Shown here: one piece after another, positions 15,447 through 23,592 of the stretch
Position numbering within the stretch: the stretch's first letter is position 1
Layout: every line of letters starts with the position of its first letter
Assembly: GCF_016595245.1 (NCBI RefSeq)
Contig: NZ_JAENHM010000044.1
Coordinates: forward strand, 248,001-312,000
Length of the DNA stretch: 64,000 nt
Reading direction: 5' to 3'
From: Azospirillum endophyticum
Lineage (GTDB): Bacteria > Pseudomonadota > Alphaproteobacteria > Azospirillales > Azospirillaceae
The notes under the pieces: generated by a model
The model's input: only the letters and a program-made list of their open reading frames with translations
The model's database searches: none
What the model was told of the DNA's origin: nothing
Made by a program: the position numbers and the translations under genes

Positions 15447-16757
15447 ATGTCCGTGCCGCCCGCCGCCCACGCCTCCGCTTCCGACCAGCTGGAGGCGGCG
15501 CTCGTCCGGATCGCCGATCCGCAGCGGCAGGGCGCCCTGGTCTTCACCGAACTCTATGCCGACGAGGCACGCGCCGCGGCGGCGGCCAGCGACCGCCGGC
15601 TGGCCGCGGGCCGGGCGTTGGGGCCGCTCGACGGGCGGATCGTCTCGGTCAAGTCGCTGTTCGACGTGGCGGGCGACACCACCATGGCCGGATCCGCCAT
15701 CCTGCGCGGCCGCTCCCCCGCCGGGCGCGACGCTCGCGCGGTGGCCCGGCTGCGGGCGGCGGGCGCCGTCATCGTCGGCCGGACCCACATGACCGAATTC
15801 GCCTTTTCCGCCGTCGGCATCAATCCCCATTGCGGCAATCCCGGGAACCCGCGGGACCGTTCGCGGGTGCCGGGCGGCTCCTCGTCGGGGGCGGCGATCT
15901 CGGTGGTCGACGGCATGGCGGAGATCGCGCTGGGCAGCGACACCGGCGGATCGCTGCGCATCCCGGCGGCCCTGTCGGGGGCGGTCGGCTTCAAGCCCTC
16001 CACCGGTCGCCTGCCGGCCGAGGGTGCCTTTCCGTTGTCCCCGACGCTCGACGTCATCGGTCCCATCGCCTCGACCGTCGCCGACGCGGCCTTGCTGGAC
16101 GCCGTCCTGTCCGACGGCGACCCGGCGCCCGCTTCTTTTCCGGTCGCGGGACAATCCTTCCTGGTGCCGCGCGGCCGGTTGTTCGACGGCGTCGAGCCTG
16201 CCGTCGCCACCGCCTTCGAGGCGGCGCTGGACCGGCTGCGCGCCGCCGGGGCGCACATCGTCGACGGTTCCATCGACGCGGAACTCGATGCCCTGGCCGA
16301 GCTGGACCGCATCGGCGTCTTCACCGCCATCGAGCTGGCGGCGACCCTGGCCGATCTCGGCATCACGGCACTCGACGGCATCGATCCCAAGACCCGCGCG
16401 CGGATCGAGGCCGGTGGCAAGGCTCCGGCCGCCGATTACGTCCGCATGCAGCGCCGACGCGCCGACCTGATCCGCCGGATGGACGACCGGCTGACCCGCC
16501 ATCCGGTCCTGCTGCTGCCGACGGTGCCGTTGACCGCCCCCGCCATCGCCGAGGTGCTGGAGGACGCAAGCTTCCACCGCGTCAACATGGCGCTGCTGCG
16601 CAACACCCGCGTCGCCAACCTGTTCGACCTGCCGGCCATCTCCCTGCCGGTGCCGGCAGAAGGATTGCCCGTCGGCCTGACGGCGATGGGCCGGCGCGGC
16701 GGCGACCGCAGCCTGCTGGGCATCGCCGCCGGGCTGGAGGCCGCGTTGAAGGGATGA
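15447..16757 (+). CDS. Amidase-signature family amidase
   Basis: A 436-residue cytoplasmic amide hydrolase. The Ser-cisSer-Lys triad is visible: Lys69 in VSVKSL, cis-Ser145 in GGSSSGAA and nucleophile Ser169 in DTGGSLRIPA, with the family's 24-residue gap between the serines. AGGAG ends six bases before ATG 15447; an ATG at 15426 is possible but has no ribosome site. Related enzymes are annotated as indoleacetamide hydrolases, allophanate hydrolases or general amidases, and the sequence does not pick one. It follows the dioxygenase by 147 bases across a hairpin and may have its own promoter or be a partly read-through sixth gene of the operon. Confidence 0.85.
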   Translation: MSVPPAAHASASDQLEAALVRIADPQRQGALVFTELYADEARAAAAASDRRLAAGRALGPLDGRIVSVKSLFDVAGDTTMAGSAILRGRSPAGRDARAVARLRAAGAVIVGRTHMTEFAFSAVGINPHCGNPGNPRDRSRVPGGSSSGAAISVVDGMAEIALGSDTGGSLRIPAALSGAVGFKPSTGRLPAEGAFPLSPTLDVIGPIASTVADAALLDAVLSDGDPAPASFPVAGQSFLVPRGRLFDGVEPAVATAFEAALDRLRAAGAHIVDGSIDAELDALAELDRIGVFTAIELAATLADLGITALDGIDPKTRARIEAGGKAPAADYVRMQRRRADLIRRMDDRLTRHPVLLLPTVPLTAPAIAEVLEDASFHRVNMALLRNTRVANLFDLPAISLPVPAEGLPVGLTAMGRRGGDRSLLGIAAGLEAALKG

Positions 16758-17103
16758 TCGCCATTGGGGGGCCGGTGTGACCATCGTGGGGCCGCGAATT
16801 TTCCGCGCAGGAGTCCCGGCCCCGCACGTATCATCACCGGGGACATCCACCATCACCGAAGACCATGAACGAGATTTCATAAATAACCGCTTCATGACTC
16901 CCAAATGACCGCTGATAATCACAAGCGGAGTCAAATAATGGGGAGGGAGCAGATTCAGGTTCGATTTGCGCGAAATCCGCCTCTATCGTCTCGGCGCGGT
17001 CCGGCGAGGACTGCAGACGAGAGCTGGAGGCCATCCGGATGCGCCGAGGACACTGGCGTGTCATCCCCGGATGGCCATCGGCTGAAATGCTTGGAGACTT
17101 CCT
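16758..17103 (+). other. Gene-free stretch before the Thr/Ala-rich protein gene
   Basis: No coding frame is convincing. A stretch around 16870-16935 is AT-rich for this genome and includes TTCATG (16891-16896) and GATAAT (16914-16919) with a 17-base gap, a weak forward promoter candidate. A hairpin lies at 17029-17076. Confidence 0.45.
17029..17076 (+). promoter_or_regulatory. Leader hairpin upstream of the Thr/Ala-rich protein
   Basis: GGCCATCCGG (17029-17038) and CCGGATGGCC (17067-17076) are perfect ten-base complements with a 28-base loop. The stem ends 15 bases before the GGAG ribosome site of the next gene, so it is placed to influence its translation. Confidence 0.45.
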
Positions 17104-17949
17104 ATGGCTACCAACTTCGCCACTGATTCGCTTAAGTCCGTGATGTCCAAGGCCGTCACCGCCCCGACCACCTCCGTCACGACCACCGATAGCGCAGTTG
17201 CCGAGGTCCGGACCCACCAGCCTCTGCATCAGGAAACCCAGGACGTTACCACCGGAACCGCCCGGCATGGCGCTTCGACGCTGTCCGACGGCGCCGTCGC
17301 CGAGTTGAAGGCCGCCTATGTCGCGGTCGAACACGCCATCGCCGAAGCAAAAGGGGATACGGCCGGCAGCACGACGTCGGAAAAGCTGGCGACGGACACC
17401 GCGACCACCAACACGGAGGCCGCGCATACGGACTCCGACAAGACCGCCGATTCCACCACGCATCAGCCGCCGGCCGGTCCGTTGGTGAAGATTCTGGCCG
17501 ACGCCACCGGCGAAACCACCGCCACCGTCCAGGGGGTCCTGCAGCAGGTCCGCGCCGTGCTGCACCAGGAACATTCGACCGATGCCTCCGGCGATCATGG
17601 GACGACCGATACGGCCGCAAGCGGCACCGCCTCCACGCCGGCGGCAGACGCCAAGCCCGGCGACACGCAGCACTGGCACGACCGCCTGATCGCACAGCAT
17701 GACGGCTCCGGCAGCGCAAGCCCGACGGATGCCGCCGGCGGTCAGGGTGCGGCCGAGGCCGGCAGCGCCCTCTGGCAGCATTTCCTGAACCACTACGCCG
17801 CTGCCGACAGCGCCGTCACCACCGCCCCCGGCGTGGTCGCGGCGGTCGACGGGTTCGTCGACACCGTCCAGTCGCTGCATCTCGACAATGGTCCTGGGCA
17901 GATGCACGGCCATGGCACCGACGGCGCGCATCTCGACACCGCCGCCTGA
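17104..17949 (+). CDS. Hypothetical Thr/Ala-rich low-complexity protein
   Basis: A 281-residue protein I do not recognise. It is very rich in Thr, Ala, Asp and His, acidic, with few aromatic residues and no membrane helix or signal peptide. Two short more ordered segments stand out, about 57-80 (GAVAELKAAYVAVEHAIAEA) and about 122-150 (LVKILADATGETTATVQGVL), and the C-terminal 60 residues (ALWQHFLNHYAAADSAVTT onward) end in a Gly/His-rich tail. Such composition suits a disordered extracellular or stress-related protein. GGAG eight bases before ATG 17104 supports the start. Codon use has the GC bias of the genome, so the gene is probably real. It has no partner in the neighbourhood. Confidence 0.6.
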   Translation: MATNFATDSLKSVMSKAVTAPTTSVTTTDSAVAEVRTHQPLHQETQDVTTGTARHGASTLSDGAVAELKAAYVAVEHAIAEAKGDTAGSTTSEKLATDTATTNTEAAHTDSDKTADSTTHQPPAGPLVKILADATGETTATVQGVLQQVRAVLHQEHSTDASGDHGTTDTAASGTASTPAADAKPGDTQHWHDRLIAQHDGSGSASPTDAAGGQGAAEAGSALWQHFLNHYAAADSAVTTAPGVVAAVDGFVDTVQSLHLDNGPGQMHGHGTDGAHLDTAA

Positions 17950-18068
17950 CCGGTCCTGCGCCCTCCTACCAAAGGGGGGCGCAAACCCCGATCACAATAT
18001 CCTTTGCTCTCCTACGGCGCCGTTCTACTGTTCCATGCGCATGAAAGACTGGCGTGGATACCCGATCG

Positions 18069-18311
18069 ATGGATCTGACACCCGGAATGCTGGGCGGACT
18101 GACACCCGAACAGGAGCATTTGTTCGAATCCCAGCTTGAACAGGATGATGGGGCGGAAATGCGACGCGTGCTCCGTGCCGGTGTCCCGGTCTATTATACC
18201 CGTGACGACACGCCATCGGGTTTCGTCATCAAGGAATATCCGGACGGACGAAAGGAGCTCGTCGATTTCTCGACAGGCGATGAGCTTTTGGTTTCAGCGC
18301 TCGTGGAATGA
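18069..18311 (+). CDS. Small acidic protein, probable antitoxin of the adjacent zeta-like toxin
   Basis: An 80-residue acidic protein (SQLEQDDGAEMRRVLRAGVPVYYTRDD, then FVIKEYPDGRKELVDFSTGDE). It overlaps the next gene by four bases (ATGA), the layout of type II toxin-antitoxin pairs. COG4185-type zeta toxins are usually preceded by a small unnamed antitoxin of this size. A GTG at 18054 would add five residues; the ribosome site is weak for both starts. Identification rests mainly on context. Confidence 0.6.
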   Translation: MDLTPGMLGGLTPEQEHLFESQLEQDDGAEMRRVLRAGVPVYYTRDDTPSGFVIKEYPDGRKELVDFSTGDELLVSALVE

Positions 18312-18916
18312 TCCAGCCGCAACTTTGGGTGCTTGCAGGTCCGAACGGCGCCGGCAAGTCTACGATTGCCCGCCGATACATCATCGGCAGGATTCCCTTT
18401 GTAAATGCGGACGACATTGCACGCGATCTTGATCCGGTCGATGTGAATAGCATGACGGCCCATATGAGAGCCGGCCGTATTGCATTGGAGCTTCGCGAAG
18501 GATACCTGCTCCGGAATGAAACCTTTGCCATGGAAACGACGCTGACCGGCAGGAGCGAACTGGCGTTGATGCGTCGAGCACGGAAAGCCGGCTACAAGGT
18601 CAACGTTATTTTCGTGGGCATCGGCAATGTTGCGATTTCCGCCGCGCGCGTGCGGACACGCGTTCTCCTGGGAGGTCATGACGTGCCGAAGGAGGCCATT
18701 CTCCGTCGCTATGGTCGTAGCATGGCGGCGTTGGCGGATGCCCTGACCATCGCCCACCGCTCCTGGGTCTTCGACAACTCCGGTGGGCGGCGGCGCCTGC
18801 TGCTGAAACGGGAGATGGATCGGGTGAGTAAACTCGCTTCGGGTCTTCCCAATTGGGCTGTCGATACCATTCCTCCAGCGTTCAGAACGACCCCGGAAGA
18901 AAGCCACACTCCCTGA
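18308..18916 (+). CDS. Zeta-toxin-like P-loop kinase (COG4185 type)
   Basis: A 202-residue P-loop protein. Walker A GPNGAGKST is at about 11-19, followed by FVNADDIARDLDP, which fits the zeta-toxin family where the Asp is the proposed catalytic base, and by NETFAMETTLTG. The region VRTRVLLGGHDVPKEAILRRYGRS supplies the Arg-rich ATP-binding lid. Zeta toxins phosphorylate UDP-N-acetylglucosamine and block cell-wall synthesis; some COG4185 members may have other roles. GC content is a little lower and codon use less biased than in neighbouring genes, consistent with a mobile toxin-antitoxin module. It is convergent with dctD, only 11 bases away. Confidence 0.75.
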   Translation: MIQPQLWVLAGPNGAGKSTIARRYIIGRIPFVNADDIARDLDPVDVNSMTAHMRAGRIALELREGYLLRNETFAMETTLTGRSELALMRRARKAGYKVNVIFVGIGNVAISAARVRTRVLLGGHDVPKEAILRRYGRSMAALADALTIAHRSWVFDNSGGRRRLLLKREMDRVSKLASGLPNWAVDTIPPAFRTTPEESHTP

Positions 18917-18927
18917 ACACAGCCCCT

Positions 18928-20283
18928 TCACGACAGCCCATATTTCCTGATCTTGTCGTGCAGCGTCGTCTTGGCGATCTGCAATTCTTCCGCGGCGCGG
19001 GCGAGGCTGTGGCCAGTGCGGCGCAGGGTGTCGGCGATCAGCGCCCGCTCGAAGGCCTCCACGGCGTCGGCCAGCGGCCGTCCCGCGGCCGGCTGGGCAC
19101 TGGCGAAGGGGGGAAAGCCCTGCTCGATGCCCAGCACGCAGCGGTCGGCGACATTGTGCAGCTCGCGCACGTTGCCCGGCCAGCCATAGGCCATCAGGCG
19201 GCGCATGCGCTCGGCATCCGGCGGCGGGACCGGGCGGCCATGGCGGGCGGCGGCCTGGAGCGTGAACTGTTCGAACAGCAGCGGGATATCCTCGCGCCGG
19301 TCGCGCAGGGGCGGCAGGGGCAGGTTGGCGACGTTCAGCCGGTAATAGAGGTCGGCGCGGAACTGCCCGCGGTCGGCCAGTTCGCGCAAGTCCACCTTGG
19401 TCGCCGCGATCACCCGGCAATCGACGGGAACCGGCGTGTTGGAGCCCAGCCGTTCCAGCGTGCGTTCCTGAAGCACGCGCAGGAACTTGATCTGCACCGG
19501 CATCGGCATGCTCTCGATCTCGTCGAGGAACAGGGTGCCGCCACTGGCATGCTCCACCTTGCCGACGCGCCGCTTGCCGGCGCCGGTGAAGGAACCGGCC
19601 TCGTGGCCGAAGATCTCGCTGTCGATCAGGCTGTCCGGCAGGCCGCCGCAGTTGATGGCGACGAAGTTGCCGGCGCGGCGCGGGCTGGCCTCGTGCAGGC
19701 AGCGTGCCGCCAGTTCCTTGCCGGAGCCGGTCTCGCCATGGATCAGCACATCGGCGGCGGAGCTGGCGAGGTCGCCGATCAGCCGGCGCACCCGCGCCAT
19801 CTGCGGTGATCCGCCGACCAGCCGCGCCTCGATGCTGTCGCGGTTCTGCAGCCGCGCGCGCAGGTCGCGCACCTCCAGCGTCAGCCGCCGCTTTTCCAGG
19901 GCACGGCGCACCACTTCGACCAGATAGTCGGGGGAGAAGGGCTTCTCGATGAAGTCGTGGGCGCCCAGCTTCATCGCCTGCACCGCCATCGCCACGTCGC
20001 CATGGCCGGTCATCAGCACCACCGGCAGGTCGGGGTCGGTGGCGAGCAGCCCGGCCAGCAGCGCCATGCCGTCCATGCCCGGCAGGCGGATGTCGGTGAC
20101 GACCACGCCGGGGAACCCCTCCGCCACCAGCCGCCGCGCCTTCTCGGCGCTGTCCACCGCCTCGGTCGGGATGTCCTCCAGTTCCAGCGCCTGCTGGCAG
20201 CCGAGGCTGACGTTGGGGTCATCCTCGACGATGAGGACCTTCAGGGGCGGAAGCGTCAGGGCGGAGACGGCAGGGTCGGGCAT
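18928..20283 (-). CDS. dctD: C4-dicarboxylate response regulator, sigma-54 activator
   Basis: A 451-residue NtrC-type activator. The receiver domain (residues 15-125) has phospho-acceptor Asp64 and Lys114. The AAA+ domain (about 155-380) has Walker A GETGSGKE (183-190) and Walker B GGTLFLDEIE. The C-terminal Fis-type helix-turn-helix ends in AAEELQIAKTTLHDKIRKYG. The sigma-54-contacting loop reads GSFTGA (230-235) in place of the usual GAFTGA, a rare but conservative change. EHASGGTLFLDEIE and the order next to dctB and dctA make DctD the best match. It overlaps dctB by 28 bases. The likely target is the -24/-12 promoter upstream of aspA. Confidence 0.9.
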   Translation of the reverse strand: MPDPAVSALTLPPLKVLIVEDDPNVSLGCQQALELEDIPTEAVDSAEKARRLVAEGFPGVVVTDIRLPGMDGMALLAGLLATDPDLPVVLMTGHGDVAMAVQAMKLGAHDFIEKPFSPDYLVEVVRRALEKRRLTLEVRDLRARLQNRDSIEARLVGGSPQMARVRRLIGDLASSAADVLIHGETGSGKELAARCLHEASPRRAGNFVAINCGGLPDSLIDSEIFGHEAGSFTGAGKRRVGKVEHASGGTLFLDEIESMPMPVQIKFLRVLQERTLERLGSNTPVPVDCRVIAATKVDLRELADRGQFRADLYYRLNVANLPLPPLRDRREDIPLLFEQFTLQAAARHGRPVPPPDAERMRRLMAYGWPGNVRELHNVADRCVLGIEQGFPPFASAQPAAGRPLADAVEAFERALIADTLRRTGHSLARAAEELQIAKTTLHDKIRKYGLS

Positions 20284-22136
20284 ATGAAGTCTCCGGCCTG
20301 GACGGCGGTCGGGTCGATGGGCAGGGTGGCGGCGGGCAGGTCGATGGTGAAGACCGCTCCGCCATCCGCACCGTTCGCCCCAGTCAGGGCGCCGCCGAAG
20401 TCACGCACGATCCCGGCCGAGATGGCAAGCCCCAAGCCGAGACCGCCGCTGCCCTCCTTCGCCGTTTCCTTGGTGGTGAAGAAGGGTTCGAACAGGCGGG
20501 GAAGCACGTCGGCAGGCAGGCCGGGGCCATTGTCGGCCACCTGGATGCGGACCCGGCCATCCCCGGAACCGGTGGCGGCGGTGAGCGTCAACCTGCCGCC
20601 CCCCTGGCTGCCCTCGCGTCCGGCCAGGGCGTCCAGCCCGTTGGCGACCAGATTGACCACCACCTGCTCCAGCCGGTTGGGGTCGCAGAGCGCCGCGATG
20701 TCCTCCGGCACATCGACCTGCACGGCGACGCCGGAGCGACGCAGCCGCTGGTCGAGCAGGAACAGCGCATTGTCGATCGGCCGACGCACCGCCACCGGGC
20801 GGGGGGCGCCGGAGGATTTGCGGGCGAAGGATTTCAGCTGGCTGGTCAGGGCGCCCATGGCGTCCACCAGATGGGCGATGCGCTCCAGATTGCCCTGCGC
20901 GGCGTCGAGATTGCCGCGCTGGAGGAACTTGACCGTATTGCCGGACAGGGTGCGCAGGGCCGCCAGCGGCTGGTTCAGTTCATGCGCCAGCCCGGCGGAA
21001 AGTTGGCCGATCACCGCCAGCTTGCCGGCATGGACCAGCTCGTCCTGGGCGGCGCGCAGGTTGCGGGTGCGCTCCTCCACCTTGCGTTCCAGCTCGCGCA
21101 GGTGTCGGCGGCGCTGCATCCACATCAGCAGCAGGATGCCGAGGAAGGCGCTGCCGACCGCGGCCAGCGCGGCCTGGGCCCAGGCCATGCCGGTCACCTG
21201 ATCGGCCGGCGACAGCACGGTCATCGCCCAGCCGGTGCCGTGCAGCGGCGCGGTCTGGGCCAGGAAACCGCCGGACACCGGGAAGACCGTCTCCTCCAGC
21301 TGCCCTTCGGCCGGGCGGGAGAGCCGCACCAGTTCGGCGTCGGCGGCGATCCGGTCCTGCGGCATCAGGCCGAGCGGTGCCAGCGGGCGGGCGTTGTATT
21401 GCAGGGTCTGGTCGAAATGCCGGCGCGTCGGCTCGTCCATCGGCCGCAGGGTGGTGAATTTCCAGGAAGGGACGGAAGCCAGGATGACCACGCCGTTCTC
21501 GTCGGCGACCAGGACCGGCGCCTCCACCGTCGACCAGGATTGCTCCAGCTGCTCCAGGCTGACCTTCACCACCGCGACACCGACGATGGCGCCATCCTCC
21601 GCCAGCGGCGAGGACAGGTAGTAGCCGGCCTCTCCCCGCGTGGTGCCGACGCCGAAGAAGCGGCCCTGGCGGCCTGCGGCGGCCTCGATGAAATAGGGGC
21701 GGTAGGACAGATCCTCGCCGATGAAACTGTCGGGGCGGTTCCAGTTGCTGGCGGCCAGCACCCGGCCCTGGCGGTTCAGCACATAGATCGACAGGGTGCC
21801 GGCCCGCTCGTTCAGCCGTTCCAGGTAGCGGTTCAGCCCCCAGGCCAGCGGCGCCCGCCCAGCGACGAGGTCGAGGACGTCGCGCTCCAGCCCCAGCGTC
21901 GCCGGGAAATAGGCGTATTTGTCGATCTCGCGCTCCAGGCTCTCGGCGTAGAGGTCGAGCCGATGGCGCCCGGTCTCCCGCAGGTCGGCGAGTCCCATCC
22001 CCTCGCTGACGCGGAAGCCGATGATGCCGGCGAGCAGGGCCAACCCGGCGAGCGCCGGCAGCAGAAGGCCGATGGTGCGGAGACGTCTGGCAACGGGCAT
22101 GAAAAAGGCGGGCAGGGAAAGGGAGCGCCGCATCAT
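20256..22136 (-). CDS. dctB: C4-dicarboxylate sensor histidine kinase
   Basis: A 626-residue membrane kinase. Helix 1 is at about 19-42 and helix 2 at about 313-335; between them is a long periplasmic sensor of the DctB type with tandem PAS-like (Cache) folds (SYRPYFIEAAAGRQGRFFGVGTTRGEAGYYLSSP). The cytoplasmic part has the coiled linker, His385 in GLAHELNQPLAAL, the N box NLVANGLDAL, the G1 box DNGPGLP and GGLGLGLAIS. The FFGVGTTRGEAGYYLS segment is a hallmark of C4-dicarboxylate-sensing DctB. The frame has several possible ATGs at its start (22136, 22133, 22100); the first is used here. In the same order in rhizobia, DctB controls DctD in response to succinate, malate and fumarate. Confidence 0.9.
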   Translation of the reverse strand: MMRRSLSLPAFFMPVARRLRTIGLLLPALAGLALLAGIIGFRVSEGMGLADLRETGRHRLDLYAESLEREIDKYAYFPATLGLERDVLDLVAGRAPLAWGLNRYLERLNERAGTLSIYVLNRQGRVLAASNWNRPDSFIGEDLSYRPYFIEAAAGRQGRFFGVGTTRGEAGYYLSSPLAEDGAIVGVAVVKVSLEQLEQSWSTVEAPVLVADENGVVILASVPSWKFTTLRPMDEPTRRHFDQTLQYNARPLAPLGLMPQDRIAADAELVRLSRPAEGQLEETVFPVSGGFLAQTAPLHGTGWAMTVLSPADQVTGMAWAQAALAAVGSAFLGILLLMWMQRRRHLRELERKVEERTRNLRAAQDELVHAGKLAVIGQLSAGLAHELNQPLAALRTLSGNTVKFLQRGNLDAAQGNLERIAHLVDAMGALTSQLKSFARKSSGAPRPVAVRRPIDNALFLLDQRLRRSGVAVQVDVPEDIAALCDPNRLEQVVVNLVANGLDALAGREGSQGGGRLTLTAATGSGDGRVRIQVADNGPGLPADVLPRLFEPFFTTKETAKEGSGGLGLGLAISAGIVRDFGGALTGANGADGGAVFTIDLPAATLPIDPTAVQAGDFICPTLPSPP

Positions 22137-22199
22137 AGCAGAAGCCCCCGTCCCATTGCCCGCCCGTCTTCCGGACCGGTCCGCCGGAATGCCCGCCCG

Positions 22200-23477
22200 T
22201 TACTCGGCGGCGGCCGGAGCGGGGAGGGCGCCGGCCTCTTCCTGCTCGTCTTCTTCCACGCCGATGGCGTTCTCCCACTTGGCGACCACCGTGGTGGCGA
22301 TGCCGTTGCCCAGCACGTTGGTGGCGGTGCGGCCCATGTCGAGGAAGTGGTCGATGCCCATGATCAGCAGCACGCCGGCCTCCGGCAGGTGGAACATCGG
22401 CAGCACGGCGGCCACGACGACCAGCGAGGAACGCGGAACGCCGGCGATGCCCTTGCTCGACACCATCAGAACCAGCAGCATGACGATCTGCTGTTCCAGC
22501 GTCAGCGGGATGCCGTAGGCCTGGGCGATGAACAGCGACGCGAAGGCCGTGTAGATCATCGAGCCGTCGAGGTTGAAGGAATAGCCGAGCGGCAGCACGA
22601 AGCCGATCACCCGCTCGCGCACGCCGAGCGCCTTCAGCTCCTCCATCACGCGGGGATAGGCGGATTCGCTGGAGGCGGTGGAGAAGCCCAGCAGCATCGG
22701 CTGGCGCATCGCCTTGACCACGCGGAACACGTCGCCCTTCAGCACGACGAAGCCGGCGAAGACCAGCACCCCCCACAGCACCGCCAGCGCCACGTAGAAG
22801 CTGCCCATGAACTTGCCGTAGACCAGCAGCACGCCCAGCCCCTGGGTGGTCACCACGTTGGCGACGGCGGCGAAGACGCCGATGGGGGCGAAGCGCATGA
22901 CATAGTCGGTGACCTTCAGCATCACCGGCACGACCTCTTCGATCGAGCGGGCGAGCAGGCCGGCCTTGGTGTCGCGCAGCTGGCCGATGGCCAGCCCGAT
23001 GAAGACCGAGAAGATCAGGATCTGCAGGATCTCGTTGTTTGCCATCGCCTCGAAGAAGTTGCGCGGGAAGACGTGGGTCAGGAAATCCTTCAGGTTCAGG
23101 GCGGAGGTCTTCAGCCCGGCGCTGGCCGCCACGTCGGGCAGCGGCACGCCGACATTGGCGCCGGGATGCAGCAGGTTGGCGAAGATCAGCCCGATGAACA
23201 GCGACGCGAAGGACGCCATCAGGAACCAGCCGACCGCCTTGCCGCCGATACGGCCGACGGTGCGGGCGTCGCCCATGCCGGCCATGCCGGCGACCAGGGT
23301 GGCGAAGATCAGCGGCGCGATGATCATCTTGATCAGGCGCAGGAAGATGTCCGTCACCATCGCGAAATAGCCGGCGATCTCCTTGGCCGCGGCCGCGTCG
23401 AACAGGGTGTTGCAGACATAGCCGGTGACGATGCCCAGCAGCATGGCGACGATGATCAGCGTCGTCTGTTTGTTCAT
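22200..23477 (-). CDS. dctA: C4-dicarboxylate:cation symporter
   Basis: A 425-residue membrane carrier of the DAACS/glutamate-transporter fold. Signature segments are IKMIIAPLIFATLVAGMAGMGD, the SS-rich hairpin STASSESAYPRVMEELKALG, YSFNLDGSMIY and GIAGVPRSSLVV, all close to DctA. It takes up succinate, fumarate, malate and aspartate. The stop is 63 bases before the dctB start, on the same strand. The upstream gap to aspA holds a large hairpin but no clear -24/-12 promoter, so dctA is probably read from the aspA promoter. Confidence 0.93.
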   Translation of the reverse strand: MNKQTTLIIVAMLLGIVTGYVCNTLFDAAAAKEIAGYFAMVTDIFLRLIKMIIAPLIFATLVAGMAGMGDARTVGRIGGKAVGWFLMASFASLFIGLIFANLLHPGANVGVPLPDVAASAGLKTSALNLKDFLTHVFPRNFFEAMANNEILQILIFSVFIGLAIGQLRDTKAGLLARSIEEVVPVMLKVTDYVMRFAPIGVFAAVANVVTTQGLGVLLVYGKFMGSFYVALAVLWGVLVFAGFVVLKGDVFRVVKAMRQPMLLGFSTASSESAYPRVMEELKALGVRERVIGFVLPLGYSFNLDGSMIYTAFASLFIAQAYGIPLTLEQQIVMLLVLMVSSKGIAGVPRSSLVVVAAVLPMFHLPEAGVLLIMGIDHFLDMGRTATNVLGNGIATTVVAKWENAIGVEEDEQEEAGALPAPAAAE

Positions 23478-23540
23478 GGTCCTGATACCTCACCTTGTCC
23501 CGCCCGCCTCACGCGCCGGCCGGGTTGCGGTCGATGGGAA

Positions 23541-23579
23541 CCGGCCCCCTGGCTCTTTTGGAGCCGGAAACGGGGCCGG
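23541..23579 (-). terminator. Nested hairpin between aspA and dctA
   Basis: CCGGCCCC (23541-23548) pairs with GGGGCCGG (23572-23579), enclosing GGCTC-TTTTG-GAGCC. There is no T-run after it on the minus strand, so it may be an attenuator or an mRNA processing barrier that sets the aspA:dctA ratio. Confidence 0.45.
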
Positions 23580-23592
23580 GCGACAGAAGGGG

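Noticed and set aside
14136..16934. 932-codon minus-strand open frame over the dioxygenase and amidase
   Set aside because: Composition is that of an antisense shadow (Gly/Arg/His/Asp runs); the plus-strand enzymes have intact catalytic motifs.
16834..17931. 365-codon minus-strand frame over the Thr/Ala-rich protein
   Set aside because: Glycine/valine-rich shadow without ribosome site; the plus frame has a good GGAG and a matching start.
23478..23592. A second sigma-54 promoter directly before dctA
   Set aside because: No GG-N10-GC element with adequate flanking match was found on the minus strand in this gap.
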